This document shows, piece after piece, positions 16,368 to 25,710 of a stretch of DNA of 64,000 nt (its first letter is position 1; the number at the start of each line of letters is the position of its first letter). The notes under the pieces are model-generated. The model ran no database searches and was not told the DNA's origin. It was given only the letters and a program-made list of their open reading frames with translations. This DNA is from Bradyrhizobium sp. OK095. Its GTDB lineage: Bacteria; Pseudomonadota; Alphaproteobacteria; Rhizobiales; Xanthobacteraceae. The stretch lies in NCBI RefSeq assembly GCF_900109945.1, contig NZ_FOBX01000002.1, positions 798,339 to 862,338 of the forward strand. The letters run 5' to 3'. The position numbers were made by a program, and so were the translations under genes.

Positions 16368-17642
16368 ATGCTCGCCCCTACCCCCGCCTCGCCCGAATCC
16401 GTGGGCATGTCCAAGGCCGCGCTCGACCGCGTCGATGCGCACCTGAAAACCCGGTACATCGATGCCGGCCGCTTCCCGGGCACGCATCTTCTGGTCTACC
16501 GCCGCGGCAAGATCGCCCACAGCTCCGTCCAGGGCGTTGCCGATATCGAGCGCAAGGTGCCGGTCAAGGACGACACCATCTATCGCATCTATTCCATGAC
16601 CAAGCCGCTCACCAGCGTCGCCTTCATGATGCTGGTCGAGCAAGGCCTCGTCGCGATCGACGAGCCGGTCGCCAAGTACATCCCGGAATGGAAGGACCTC
16701 GGCGTGTTCGTCGCCGGCACCGCGCCGGCCTTCCTGACCCGGCCGCCGTCCCGGCCGATGCTGATCGTGGACTTGTTGCGCCACACGGCAGGGCTGACTT
16801 ACGGCTTCCAGCAACGCTCCAATGTCGATGCCGCCTACCGCGCCGAGAAGATCGGCGAGGTCGAGAAATCAGGCACGCTTCAGGGCATGATCGAGAGCCT
16901 CGCCAAAATCCCGCTGGAGTTCTCCCCGGGCGAGGCCTGGAACTATTCGGTCGCGACCGACGTGCTGGGCTATCTCGTCGGCAAGATCTCAGGAATGCCG
17001 TTCGAGCAGTTTCTCAAAACGCGCATCCTCGATCTGCTCGGCATGACCGACACCGATTTCCACGTGCCGGCCTCGAAAGCGCATCGCTTCGCCGCCTGCT
17101 ACAACGCCGATCCCGCTGGCGGATTTACCTTCCATGCCGGCCAGCGCCGCGAGGGCCTGACGCTGCAGGACGATCCGACCACGAGCTCATTCCTGTCGCC
17201 GCCCTCCCTCATTTCCGGCGGCGGCGGGCTGTGTTCGACGATGGCCGACTATCTCACCTTCTGCCGCGCGCTGCTCAACGGCGGTGAACTCGGCGGCGTC
17301 AGGCTGCTCGGCCCGAAGACGCTGGCGCTGATGACGAGCAACCACATCCCGGGCGGACGGTCGCTGCCGGAAGTGTCGCGCTCGATGTTCGCTGAGGCCG
17401 CCTATAACGGCATCGGTTTCGGCCTCGGCTTCGCCGTGACCATGCGCCCGGCGGAGACGCTCGTCGCCGGCAGTTCCGGCGAATACAATTGGGGCGGCGC
17501 AGCCACGACTTCGTTCTGGATCGATCCGGCCGAGGAACTCATCACCATCTTCATGACGCAGGTGCTGCCGTCGAGCGCCTATCCGATCCGGCGCGAGCTG
17601 CGCAGCATGGTCTACGCGGCGATCACCGAGAGCAATCTGTAG
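16368..17642 (+). CDS. Serine hydrolase, beta-lactamase (class C/EstB) family
   Basis: Protein of 424 residues with the penicillin-binding-protein-like fold. The SxxK nucleophile motif is SMTK (about residues 75-78) and the Y-x-x motif is YSV in WNYSVATDVLGYL (about 188). There is no clear signal peptide, so a cytoplasmic esterase is more likely than an exported lactamase. The ATG at 16368 follows GGAGGAACCG. It is divergent from the dioxygenase gene. The substrate cannot be assigned. Confidence 0.87.
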   Translation: MLAPTPASPESVGMSKAALDRVDAHLKTRYIDAGRFPGTHLLVYRRGKIAHSSVQGVADIERKVPVKDDTIYRIYSMTKPLTSVAFMMLVEQGLVAIDEPVAKYIPEWKDLGVFVAGTAPAFLTRPPSRPMLIVDLLRHTAGLTYGFQQRSNVDAAYRAEKIGEVEKSGTLQGMIESLAKIPLEFSPGEAWNYSVATDVLGYLVGKISGMPFEQFLKTRILDLLGMTDTDFHVPASKAHRFAACYNADPAGGFTFHAGQRREGLTLQDDPTTSSFLSPPSLISGGGGLCSTMADYLTFCRALLNGGELGGVRLLGPKTLALMTSNHIPGGRSLPEVSRSMFAEAAYNGIGFGLGFAVTMRPAETLVAGSSGEYNWGGAATTSFWIDPAEELITIFMTQVLPSSAYPIRRELRSMVYAAITESNL

Positions 17643-17660
17643 CGCTCTTTTGCACTGCAA

Positions 17661-17719
17661 CCTGCGCGCCTCGCGGGACGCGGCGCGCAGGTCCTCCTAA
17701 AAGGGGGTCCTCCTAAAAG
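17661..17719. repeat. Hairpin and short tandem repeat after the serine hydrolase gene
   Basis: CCTGCGCGCC (17661-17670) and GGCGCGCAGG (17682-17691) form a perfect 10-bp hairpin 19 nt after the hydrolase stop. It is followed by two copies of GGTCCTCCTAAAAG (17690-17703 and 17706-17719), spaced 16 bp apart. The hairpin may terminate transcription; the direct repeat looks like a local duplication. Confidence 0.6.
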
Positions 17720-17796
17720 CGCAGTGGTGCGATAACACTGCTGCTCTATGCTCGGCCCCGTCCGGTCCCGTCGGGCCGGAGCCAGGATATCCGCGT

Positions 17797-19305
17797 TTGT
17801 CCAAGTTCACCCTGCCGGTCCGACTCGCTCTCCTGGTCGCGGGAACGACGCTGCCGATGATCGTCTTCGCGGTCGGCATTGCCTTCTATAATTACAAGCA
17901 GGACCGCAACGACGCCAACCGCCGCGTGCTCGAGAACGTGCGCAGCATGCGCCTCGTGCTGGATTCCGAGGTGCAGCGGATGACCGGCGGCTTGCAGGTG
18001 CTGGCGCTGACGAACTCGCTGCGCAACAACGACTTCCAAAACTTTCGCCGCATCGCGCTCGGCTTTCTCGACCAATACGGCAAGGGCGGCCTGGTCCTGA
18101 TCTCCGATCGCAAGGGCCGGCTGTTGTTCTCGTCGGCGGCGGAGGACACCGCGAGCCTGCCGCCGCGTGGCAATCTGGAGATCGTCGAGAAGGTGTTCGC
18201 GACCAAATCGCCGCAATATTCCGACCTGTTCACCGGCACGCTCAACCAGCGCCAGGTTCTCACCGTCGAGGTTCCAGTGTTCCGGGACGGCGAGGTGATC
18301 TACGACCTCTGCTTCGGCCCGCCGGTCAGCATCTTCCAGGATCTGGTCGAGAGGCAGCGGCCCGACCAGCAATGGACGGTGTCCCTGCTCGACGCAAAGG
18401 GCACCGTGTTCGCGCGCGTACCGAACCCAAGCGAGACGTTCGGCAAGCGCGCCTCTCCGTCGCTTTACGCCGAAATGTTTCGCGGCAACGAGGCATCGCT
18501 CCCGACCGTGTCGCTCGACGGCGTTCCGCTCGCCTCCGCCTATACCCGCTCGCGGCTGACCGGCTGGACCGTAGCCGCCGGCGTCGCCGAGAGCTCGCTG
18601 ATCGCCCCGCTCTGGCGCAACATCGCCATCACCAGCCTGATCGGCGGCATCCTGCTGCTGACGGGCCTCACTTTTGCAGTCCGGATGGCGACCACGATCG
18701 CGCGCGGCGAGATGCTGCACAATCTGTTGATCGAGGAGCTCAATCACCGCGTCAAGAACACGCTGGCCTTGATGCAGGCGATCGCGGTGCAGACCTTCCG
18801 CAGCGCCAGCCGCGACGAGCGGACCAAATTCGAGGGCCGTCTCGGCGCGCTCGCGGAAGCGCATAATCTGCTCAGCCAGGAAAAATGGGCAGGCTCGGAG
18901 CTGAAGGATGTGGTGGCCCGCGCGCTCAAGCCGTTCCTGCTCAACGCGCCCGAACGCATCCGGATGGACGGCCCCGCGGTGCCGCTGTCGCCGCGGCTCG
19001 CCGTGGTGCTGTCGATGATCGTGCACGAGATCGCCACCAACGCCGCCAAATACGGGGCGCTCTCGAACGAGACCGGCCGGGTGACGCTCGAATGGGATGT
19101 CATTGCCGACACACCCAAGCCGCGGCTGCGGCTGATCTGGAGCGAGATCGGTGGCCCATTGGTGACGGCGCCGGTGCAGCGCGGCTTCGGCTCCCGCCTG
19201 ATCGAGCGCAGCGCGCGCGACCAGCTCGGCGGCGAGGCCACCGTCGACTTCCTGCCGCGCGGCGTCGTCTGCACGGTGGTGTGCGCACTGGACGAGGCGC
19301 ATTGA
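17797..19305 (+). CDS. HWE/HisKA_2-type sensor histidine kinase
   Basis: Membrane sensor of 502 residues. A transmembrane helix (about 8-30) is followed by a periplasmic double-Cache-like region (about 35-270), a second helix (IAITSLIGGILLLTGLTFAV, about 272-292) and a kinase core with the phosphorylated His in IEELNHRVKNTLALMQAIA (about 312-330). HEIATNAAKYGAL is the N-box. This pattern defines the HWE/HisKA_2 class common in rhizobia. Translation appears to start at TTG 17797 with AGGAT upstream. No response regulator gene is adjacent, so the partner is encoded elsewhere. Confidence 0.88.
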   Translation: MSKFTLPVRLALLVAGTTLPMIVFAVGIAFYNYKQDRNDANRRVLENVRSMRLVLDSEVQRMTGGLQVLALTNSLRNNDFQNFRRIALGFLDQYGKGGLVLISDRKGRLLFSSAAEDTASLPPRGNLEIVEKVFATKSPQYSDLFTGTLNQRQVLTVEVPVFRDGEVIYDLCFGPPVSIFQDLVERQRPDQQWTVSLLDAKGTVFARVPNPSETFGKRASPSLYAEMFRGNEASLPTVSLDGVPLASAYTRSRLTGWTVAAGVAESSLIAPLWRNIAITSLIGGILLLTGLTFAVRMATTIARGEMLHNLLIEELNHRVKNTLALMQAIAVQTFRSASRDERTKFEGRLGALAEAHNLLSQEKWAGSELKDVVARALKPFLLNAPERIRMDGPAVPLSPRLAVVLSMIVHEIATNAAKYGALSNETGRVTLEWDVIADTPKPRLRLIWSEIGGPLVTAPVQRGFGSRLIERSARDQLGGEATVDFLPRGVVCTVVCALDEAH

Positions 19306-19321
19306 ACGGGGGACATCGGCG

Positions 19322-20455
19322 ATGAAGATCACAACCGTCCGGACGCACATCCTCGAAGCAAAGCTCTCGCAGCCCTTCGCCTATTCGCGCGCCTGGTACG
19401 ACACGCGCACCGCGATGCTGGTCGAGATCGAGACCGATGCGGGGCTCACCGGCTGGGGCGAATGCTATGGACCTGCGCGGGTGACGGCCGCGGTGGTGCA
19501 GAGCATCGCGCCCTGGTTGATCGGCGAGAATTCGCTGCGCACCGACGTGCTGTGGCAGATGGTCTACGCGCGCCTGCGCGATCACGGCCAGAAGGGCGTC
19601 GTGATCCAGGGGCTGAGCGGCATCGACATCGCGCTGTGGGACATCAAGGGCAAACATTTCGGCGTGCCCGCCTGCCAGCTTCTCGGCGGGGCGGCCCGCA
19701 AGGAGGTGCAGGCCTATGCCACCGGGCTCTATCGGCGCAAGTCAGGCGATCCGCTGAAATATTTGCCGGAGGAAGCCGCCGGTTATGCCGCGGAGGGTTT
19801 TCGGGCCGTGAAGCTGAAGGTCGGATTCGGTACCGCCGAAGACGCCGCGGTCACCCGCGCGGTGCGCGAGGCGATCGGCCCTGATGTCGCGCTGATGGTC
19901 GATGCCAACCATGCCTATGATTCCGTCGCAGCGATCCGGCTCGGCCGCCTGATCGAGCGTTACGACATCGGATGGTTCGAGGAACCGGTGCCGCCGGAAG
20001 ACATCGCGGGCTATCGCGCGGTGAGAGCCGCGCTCTCCATTCCCGTCGCCGGTGGCGAGTGCGAGTTCACCCGCTTCGGCTTCCGCGACCTGCTCGCTTC
20101 CCATGCGCTCGACATCGCCCAGCCCGACACCTGCGCGGCCGGCGGCCTCTCCGAATGCAAGAAGATCGCCGACATGAGCGAGACGTTCGGCATCCGCTAC
20201 AATCCGCATGTCTGGGGCACCGGCGTCGCGATCGCGGCCTCGCTCCAGCTACTCGCCGTGCTGCCCTCGCACACGCCGACTTCGCTCGCACCGCTCGAGC
20301 CGATGCTCGAATTCGACCGCACTGAACATCCGATCCGGCAGGCGATTTTGAAAGAGCCGATCGAGCACGCGAACGGCGTTGTGCGCGTTCCCGAAGGCCC
20401 CGGACTCGGCATCGAGATTAATCGCGAGGCACTCGCGCGCTTTGCCGTAAGTTAA
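19322..20455 (+). CDS. Enolase-superfamily enzyme, mandelate racemase/muconate lactonising type
   Basis: Protein of 377 residues with an N-terminal capping domain and a TIM-barrel domain. Catalytic features: KLK of the KxK motif in AVKLKVGFG (about 165), metal ligands in VDANHAYDS, FEEPVPPED and AGGECEF, and a barrel His in HVWGTG near residue 297, as in the mandelate racemase subgroup. Such enzymes abstract an alpha proton from a carboxylate, typically for sugar-acid dehydration or racemisation. The gene starts 16 nt after the histidine kinase stop, so the two may share a transcript. Confidence 0.9.
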   Translation: MKITTVRTHILEAKLSQPFAYSRAWYDTRTAMLVEIETDAGLTGWGECYGPARVTAAVVQSIAPWLIGENSLRTDVLWQMVYARLRDHGQKGVVIQGLSGIDIALWDIKGKHFGVPACQLLGGAARKEVQAYATGLYRRKSGDPLKYLPEEAAGYAAEGFRAVKLKVGFGTAEDAAVTRAVREAIGPDVALMVDANHAYDSVAAIRLGRLIERYDIGWFEEPVPPEDIAGYRAVRAALSIPVAGGECEFTRFGFRDLLASHALDIAQPDTCAAGGLSECKKIADMSETFGIRYNPHVWGTGVAIAASLQLLAVLPSHTPTSLAPLEPMLEFDRTEHPIRQAILKEPIEHANGVVRVPEGPGLGIEINREALARFAVS

Positions 20456-20709
20456 GGCATGTCATCTGCAATCAAGCAGCGGTCCTGACCCTGCTCAGCC
20501 GATTCTGAAGCCCCCGCGTCTCCATTCAACATCAGCGCAGACCCGCTCGGCGTGCTTTTGCGAAAGCGCGCGCCGGCACGGAGCAGGATCGGACAAAGCA
20601 TGGCCGCTTCAGGAAAGACGCTGTGCCCTCGCGCGCATAGAACTCGCGCCGACCCGTACAAATACGGACGCCTGATTTGAAGCTCGATGCGATCAGGAGG
20701 TTCCACGCA

Positions 20710-21669
20710 ATGACCGGAAGCACCGCACTCATGCGCAATCCCCCGCACAAGGGCTTGCCGCCGGCACCTACCGCACAGACGGACGATGGCTCGACGTCGG
20801 AGCTGCGCGCCGCAGACGCGGAGATGGCGCGGGTGCTCAAGACGAGGCCGCTTCGCATGGCCTCCGATTGCCAAAGCGGCACTATTGCCTATTGGAAGCA
20901 CGAGGCGCTGCACGACGTGGTCGAACCCATGGCCGATCACGTCATCATGACCTATCCCGTCGGCTCGCAGGCGCTGGAGCGGCGCAGCGGAAAATCGGCT
21001 GCGATCAGCAGCGCGCGTCCCGGCGTCGTGACGATCATTCCGGCCGGCTCGACGTCCCGATGGGACATTCACCGGCCCATTCATGTCGTTCAGCTCTATC
21101 TTCCGCAGCGGACGCTGCTGCGCATCGCCAACGAGGCCAATACGGCAGGCCCCGACGACCTCCTGGAAAGGACCGGACATCCCGACGCCATCACATCCCG
21201 CCTGCTGCTGAGCGCCGCCGACGCGCTCGACGGCAGCGCCACGCTCGACACGCTGTTCAGGCAACAACTGACTGACCTTCTCGCCACGCGTCTGCTCGCC
21301 GCTCATGCGGGCGTCGCAGCCGCGCTGCCGCCGACCATCGGGGGCCTTTCGCCGACGGTCCTGCGACGGGCGATCGAACGCCTGCGTTCGGACAGCGATG
21401 CGGACGTTTCGCTTTCGGCGCTCGCGTGCGACGCCGGTCTGTCGCGCTTCCATTTCTGCCGGTCTTTCAAGGAGAGCACCGGGCTGTCGCCGCATGCCTG
21501 GCTGCGCCAGCACCGGCTCGAGCAGGCCATGAACATGCTGCGGGAGAGCGACGAATCGGTCGTCTCGATCGCAGCAGAGCTCGGCTATTCCACGCAGACC
21601 GCCTTCGCCGCGGCCTTCAAGAAGCTCACGGGCGAAACGCCGAGCGATTGGCGCAGGCGCGTGCGTTAG
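20710..21669 (+). CDS. AraC-family transcriptional regulator
   Basis: Regulator of 319 residues. The N-terminal two thirds form a sensing domain like that of AraC_binding_2 regulators; the C terminus has two helix-turn-helix motifs (LSALACDAGLSRFHFCRSFKESTG and VVSIAAELGYSTQTAFAAAFKKLTGETPSDWRRR). The ATG at 20710 is chosen because AGGAGG lies 9 nt upstream; a TTG-initiated extension 33 nt earlier is less likely. It probably controls the FAD oxidoreductase and MBL-hydrolase genes downstream. Confidence 0.9.
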   Translation: MTGSTALMRNPPHKGLPPAPTAQTDDGSTSELRAADAEMARVLKTRPLRMASDCQSGTIAYWKHEALHDVVEPMADHVIMTYPVGSQALERRSGKSAAISSARPGVVTIIPAGSTSRWDIHRPIHVVQLYLPQRTLLRIANEANTAGPDDLLERTGHPDAITSRLLLSAADALDGSATLDTLFRQQLTDLLATRLLAAHAGVAAALPPTIGGLSPTVLRRAIERLRSDSDADVSLSALACDAGLSRFHFCRSFKESTGLSPHAWLRQHRLEQAMNMLRESDESVVSIAAELGYSTQTAFAAAFKKLTGETPSDWRRRVR

Positions 21670-22199
21670 CAGCAATCGCGCGATAGCGACGGCAATCGCT
21701 CTGGGGCAGTCGAGTATCTGGTTCGCTACACATCGCAACGTCACATCATGCGGACGGAGTCAGACGATGAACTGGAAACGCCTTGCAATTGCACCGCGAC
21801 GAAAAGCCGTCTCGACGGCGATCGTGTATGGGCTCTCACTGACCGTGCGCTTCACCTCGCCAACGGCCGAGGAAGCCCCGGCACAGATCGGGCAAAGTGC
21901 CAATGCCGCGACGTCGATCCTGATCAGTCATGATTGGCTCCGGAAGCCTGTGATGCCGGTAGCCCTGCGCGGCTGGCCACTGGGTCCGCGAAGCTGCCGC
22001 ACAGCATGTGAAGGCCCCGCGCTGCTGTCCTCGCTGCCGAACTGCACCGCGCCGTAACGGCCGTCTCCGTCTCACCTCTCCGCGTCGTCATCGATCGCAA
22101 CAGGCCCTGCTTGCATTCGGCAGCGGCGATGACGCGCGCGTTTCGAACCAGACCAGACCCAAGAAAAAAACCCAATAATCAAACTCAGGAGTGAACCAT
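21670..22199 (+). other. 530-bp gap with a doubtful 96-residue ORF
   Basis: This stretch lies between the AraC regulator and the FAD oxidoreductase. A reading frame at 21767-22057 starts with MNWKRLAIAPRRKAVSTAIVY, a basic stretch followed by a short hydrophobic run, then low-complexity text ending in Pro. No family is recognised. It may be a small exported peptide, a decayed gene or chance. The A-rich tract near 22160-22195 immediately precedes the ribosome site of the next gene. Confidence 0.35.
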
Positions 22200-23405
22200 A
22201 TGCGACTGCTCATCATCGGCGCCGGCTTCGCCGGCATGTACGCCGCCCTCTCCGCCGCCCGCCTGCGCGACATCAAGGGCGCTTCGCCTGACGATCTCGA
22301 AATCGCGCTGGTCGCACCGGAGCCCACGCTGGTGGTCCGCCCGCGACTCTACGAGCCGAAGCCGGAAACCCTGACGGCGCCGCTGCTCGACGTCCTCGAG
22401 GCGATCGACGTCGACTACATCCAGGGCAGTGCCGAGACCGTTAACACCGAGGCGCGAACGATGCAGATCACGACGGCAAAGGGCACGAAGAAGACCCTGT
22501 CCTACGACCGTCTGGTGGTCGCCACCGGCAGCCGCCTGTTCCGACCCAACATTCCCGGCCTTGCCGAGCACGGCTTCAGCGTCGATTCCCTCGATGACGC
22601 GATTGCGCTCGACCAGCACCTGCACGGCCTCGCCGACCGGCCGGCCGCGAACGGACGCGACACTGTTGTCGTCGCCGGCGGCGGTTTTACGGGCATCGAG
22701 GCCGCCACCGGGCTGCCCGCGCGCTTGCGCGACATCCTCGGCCAAAGCGCCAAAACGCGCGTGATCATCGTTGAGCGCAACAGCGCAATCGCGCCCGGCA
22801 TGGGTGAAGGCGCCCGCCCGCACATCGAGGACGCGTTGCGCAAGCTCGGGGTGGAGACGCGGCTTGGAGCCGGCGTCGCCTCGCTCGACAAATCCGGCGT
22901 GACCTTGTCGACCGGCGAGCATATCGAGACCGAGACGGTGGTCTGGGCGGCCGGCATCCGTGCTGCGCCATTGACGGCGCAGATCCCTGCCGAGCGCGAC
23001 AATTTCGGCCGTCTGCTGGTCGATCGCGATTTGCGTGTGCCTGGTGTCGCCGGAATCTTCGCCACCGGCGATGCCGCGCGCGCGGCCTGCGACAACGACG
23101 GCAATTACGCGCTGATGTCGTGCCAGCACGCCACGCGGATGGGTGCCTTTGCCGGCAACAACGCAGCAGCGGAGCTACTCGGCGCTCCAACCAGACCCTA
23201 TCACCAGAAGGCCTACGTCACCTGCCTCGACCTCGGCGAGGCCGGCGCGCTGTTCACGCGCGGCTGGGAGCGCACCGTCGAGATGGTCGGCGACATCGCC
23301 AAGAAGACGAAGCAGGAGATCAACACCGTCTGGATCTATCCGCCGAAAGCCGAGCGCGCTGCTGCGCTCGCATCGGCCGATCCGGAGCGCGTCACCGATC
23401 TCTGA
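22200..23405 (+). CDS. NAD(P)/FAD-dependent oxidoreductase, NDH-2-like
   Basis: Flavoprotein of 401 residues of the pyridine nucleotide-disulfide oxidoreductase class II fold. It has an N-terminal FAD motif LLIIGAGFAGMYAA, a central NAD(P) motif VVVAGGGFTGIEAATGL (about 155) and a second FAD motif ATGDAARA (about 285). It resembles type II NADH dehydrogenases but lacks an obvious membrane-binding tail. The ATG at 22200 follows AGGAG by 7 nt and is preferred over a GTG 9 nt upstream. It is probably co-transcribed with the MBL hydrolase (92-nt gap). Confidence 0.9.
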   Translation: MRLLIIGAGFAGMYAALSAARLRDIKGASPDDLEIALVAPEPTLVVRPRLYEPKPETLTAPLLDVLEAIDVDYIQGSAETVNTEARTMQITTAKGTKKTLSYDRLVVATGSRLFRPNIPGLAEHGFSVDSLDDAIALDQHLHGLADRPAANGRDTVVVAGGGFTGIEAATGLPARLRDILGQSAKTRVIIVERNSAIAPGMGEGARPHIEDALRKLGVETRLGAGVASLDKSGVTLSTGEHIETETVVWAAGIRAAPLTAQIPAERDNFGRLLVDRDLRVPGVAGIFATGDAARAACDNDGNYALMSCQHATRMGAFAGNNAAAELLGAPTRPYHQKAYVTCLDLGEAGALFTRGWERTVEMVGDIAKKTKQEINTVWIYPPKAERAAALASADPERVTDL

Positions 23406-23497
23406 CGCACGAAGCGATGACGACCGCGCGCTTCCGGCCGCGTGGCCCGCTCAACCAGAACCAGCCGGGAACACTCATCATGCAACAGGAGACGAAC

Positions 23498-24415
23498 ATG
23501 AACCTGCACAACACTTCATATCCAGTGGGATCGGGCCGCGAAGAGCTCGTTCCGTCGCGTTACGCGCTGAAGGTCGGCGAGATCGACGTGCTCGTGGTCA
23601 GCGACGGTGTGCTGCCGCTGCCAACCACGATGCTTGCGCACAACGCCGACCCGACCGTCCGGGCGACCTGGCTGCACGACATGTTCCTGCCGCAGGATGC
23701 GTTCGACTGGGCGCTGAATGCGGTCATGATCCGCAGCGGCAACAAGACCATCCTCATCGACGCCGGCCTCGGATCCGATCCGAGCCTGAACCTGCCGCGG
23801 GCCGGCCAATTGATCAGGCGACTTGAGGCTGCCGGCATCGATCTGTCGTCCGTGACCGACCTCGTGCTGACCCATTTGCACATGGACCATATCGGCGGGC
23901 TGCTCGTCGACGGCGTGAAGCAGCAGCTGCGCAAGGACGTCCGCGTCCACGTGGCGGCCGCCGAGGTCAAATTCTGGGAGGCGCCCGATTTCTCCCGCAC
24001 CAACATGCCGCAGGGTTTTCCGGACGCGCTTCGGGCGACCGCCAAGCGGTTCGTGAGCGAGTACGGCAGTCAGCTGCGCACCTTCGATGAGACGCAGGAG
24101 ATTGCCCCCGGCGTCATCGCCCGGCGCACCGGCGGCCACACCCCCGGACACAGCGTGGTTCGCGTGGCATCCGGCGACGACGCGCTGACATTCGCCGGCG
24201 ACGCCGTGTTCGCGGTCGGGTTCGAGCAACCCGACTGGCACAACGGCTTTGAACACGACCCCGAGGAAGCGGCGCGCGTTCGTGTCCGCCTCTTGCGAGA
24301 GCTTGCCGAGACCGGCGAGATGATGGTGGCCACGCATCTGCCGTTCCCGTCCATCGGCCGCGTGGCCACCGACGGCGACGCGTTTCGTTTCGTGTCGGTG
24401 TTCTGGGACTACTGA
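23498..24415 (+). CDS. MBL-fold metallohydrolase
   Basis: Zinc hydrolase of 305 residues. The metal-binding motif LTHLHMDHIGG (HxHxDH, about residues 125-135) is followed by GGHTPGHS and a later AGD and THLPFP. This is the pattern of the quorum-lactonase/hydroxyacylglutathione-hydrolase-like MBL group. The ATG at 23498 has AGGAG 8 nt upstream; another ATG six codons earlier is possible. A Tat or Sec signal is not evident. Substrate unknown. Confidence 0.9.
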   Translation: MNLHNTSYPVGSGREELVPSRYALKVGEIDVLVVSDGVLPLPTTMLAHNADPTVRATWLHDMFLPQDAFDWALNAVMIRSGNKTILIDAGLGSDPSLNLPRAGQLIRRLEAAGIDLSSVTDLVLTHLHMDHIGGLLVDGVKQQLRKDVRVHVAAAEVKFWEAPDFSRTNMPQGFPDALRATAKRFVSEYGSQLRTFDETQEIAPGVIARRTGGHTPGHSVVRVASGDDALTFAGDAVFAVGFEQPDWHNGFEHDPEEAARVRVRLLRELAETGEMMVATHLPFPSIGRVATDGDAFRFVSVFWDY

Positions 24416-24438
24416 CGAACGGATCGGTTAGGCCGAAC

Positions 24439-24477
24439 CAGGGCGCGTGCTCATGGCCTTCATGCGTGCGCGCCCTG
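24439..24477. terminator. Hairpin between convergent MBL and ccdA genes
   Basis: CAGGGCGCG (24439-24447) and CGCGCCCTG (24469-24477) pair across a 21-nt loop in the short gap between two convergent genes. It could terminate both directions; no long U-run is seen. Confidence 0.5.
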
Positions 24478-24508
24478 TTGCCATCGATGATGGGCGAACG
24501 AGACGGTG

Positions 24509-25240
24509 CTACCCGATCGTCTGCAACGCCGGAAACGTCTCGAGCAGCCAGATGCTCACATTCGAGACGGCACCGGTGAGGAAGCCGATGCCGGTGATCA
24601 CCATCAATACGCCCATGGCGCGCTCGACATTGACGAGATGGCCCTTCATGCGCGCGAACAATTTTGAGAACTGCTCGATCATCAGCGCTGCGATCAGGAA
24701 GGGAATGCCGAGACCCGCGGAATAGACCGCGAGGAGCCCAGCGCCTTTCGTCACCGTCGCTTCAGCCGCTGCGACCGAGAGGATCGCGGCGAGGATCGGG
24801 CCGATGCAGGGCGTCCAGCCGAACGCGAAGGCGAGCCCCATCACATATGCGCCCCAGAGGCCGACGGGTTTTGGCGCGGTCAGACGCCCCTCGCGCATCA
24901 ACAGGCCGATGCGCGTCAGTCCCAGGAAGTGCAGGCCCATCACGATGATGACGATGCCGGCGAGGATCGACAGCTCGGCCGACCAGGCGCGGATCAGGCC
25001 GCCGATCAGCGAGGCGCTGGCGCCGAGCGCCACGAACACCGTCGAGAAGCCGAGCACGAACAGCAAAGCCGACATCATGATCGCGCGCTTGGAGGCCGCG
25101 GCCTCTTCGTCGCTCTCGACATGCTCGATCGTCGCGCCCGTGAGATAGATCAGGTAGGGCGGGACCAGCGGCAGGACGCAAGGGGAGAGGAAGCTGACGA
25201 GGCCGGCAATCAACGCCGCCGGGATCGAAACATTTTGCAT
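24509..25240 (-). CDS. ccdA: Cytochrome c biogenesis protein CcdA
   Basis: Inner-membrane thiol-electron carrier of 243 residues with six hydrophobic segments. The two redox cysteines lie in LSPCVLPLVPP (about residue 20) and WTPCIGPILAAIL (about 145), the conserved sites of the CcdA/DsbD transmembrane family. It delivers reducing power to the periplasm for heme attachment to c-type cytochromes or for thiol-disulfide exchange. No thioredoxin-like partner is adjacent. Confidence 0.92.
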   Translation of the reverse strand: MQNVSIPAALIAGLVSFLSPCVLPLVPPYLIYLTGATIEHVESDEEAAASKRAIMMSALLFVLGFSTVFVALGASASLIGGLIRAWSAELSILAGIVIIVMGLHFLGLTRIGLLMREGRLTAPKPVGLWGAYVMGLAFAFGWTPCIGPILAAILSVAAAEATVTKGAGLLAVYSAGLGIPFLIAALMIEQFSKLFARMKGHLVNVERAMGVLMVITGIGFLTGAVSNVSIWLLETFPALQTIG

Positions 25241-25365
25241 GATGCAGTCGGAGCCATCTCAGGCCCCAGTGCGGCGCGCGGGGAGTGCGCGCGAACCGGG
25301 ACACCGGCTCTGGTGTAGCCGATGCCGGGGAATGCGCAACAGAGGCGCATAAAACCAGGGCTCCT

Positions 25366-25430
25366 CCCGATGCCGTCCGTGATCACAGATGCGGCATCGG
25401 GACGCGCACAAATCTCGCCAAAAAGCGAGA
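25366..25430 (-). terminator. Two hairpins downstream of the small hypothetical gene
   Basis: Just after the stop of the minus-strand gene at 25444 lies TCTCGC/GCGAGA (25413-25430) with an A-rich (U-rich in RNA) loop, then a perfect 10-bp hairpin CCCGATGCCG/CGGCATCGGG (25366-25401). Together they probably end that transcript before ccdA. Confidence 0.5.
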
Positions 25431-25443
25431 CTCGGCGGCGCGG

Positions 25444-25710
25444 CTACTTCACCACGCGGAGCAGCGGACGCCGGGGCTGGTCCTGCGTCTGCTTGGAAGG
25501 GGGCTGCGGTTCGCTTCCGGCGCTCCGCAGCATTTCGTCGCACAGCGCCTTGAGATCGGCGCCGTCAATTCCTTTGAGTTTCATCCGCACGTCGAGGATG
25601 ACGATGGACAGCAGCTCGGCCGACTCACGGCTGTTGATCTCGTTGAGCGCCCTGCGGCACTCCTCGAGCGTTTCCAGCACCGACTGCAACTGTTCGTCTG
25701 AATGCGACAC
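25444..25710 (-). CDS. Small conserved hypothetical protein
   Basis: An 88-residue protein starting at GTG 25710 (VSHSDEQLQS...) behind the ribosome site GGAAAGAA. The first 60 residues are predicted helical with heptad-like leucines (LQSVLETLEECRRALNEI...LLSIVILDVRMKLKGI), followed by a proline- and arginine-rich tail. No family is recognised; function unknown. A longer frame reaching to 25791 is possible but lacks a ribosome site. Confidence 0.55.
   Translation of the reverse strand: MSHSDEQLQSVLETLEECRRALNEINSRESAELLSIVILDVRMKLKGIDGADLKALCDEMLRSAGSEPQPPSKQTQDQPRRPLLRVVK

Noticed and set aside
20452..21744. 430-codon frame opposite the AraC regulator
   Set aside because: The plus strand has two clear HTH motifs and an AGGAGG start; the opposite frame has none.
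23120..23497. N-terminal extension of the MBL hydrolase
   Set aside because: That part overlaps the end of the FAD oxidoreductase in another frame; AGGAG and the domain start support ATG 23498.
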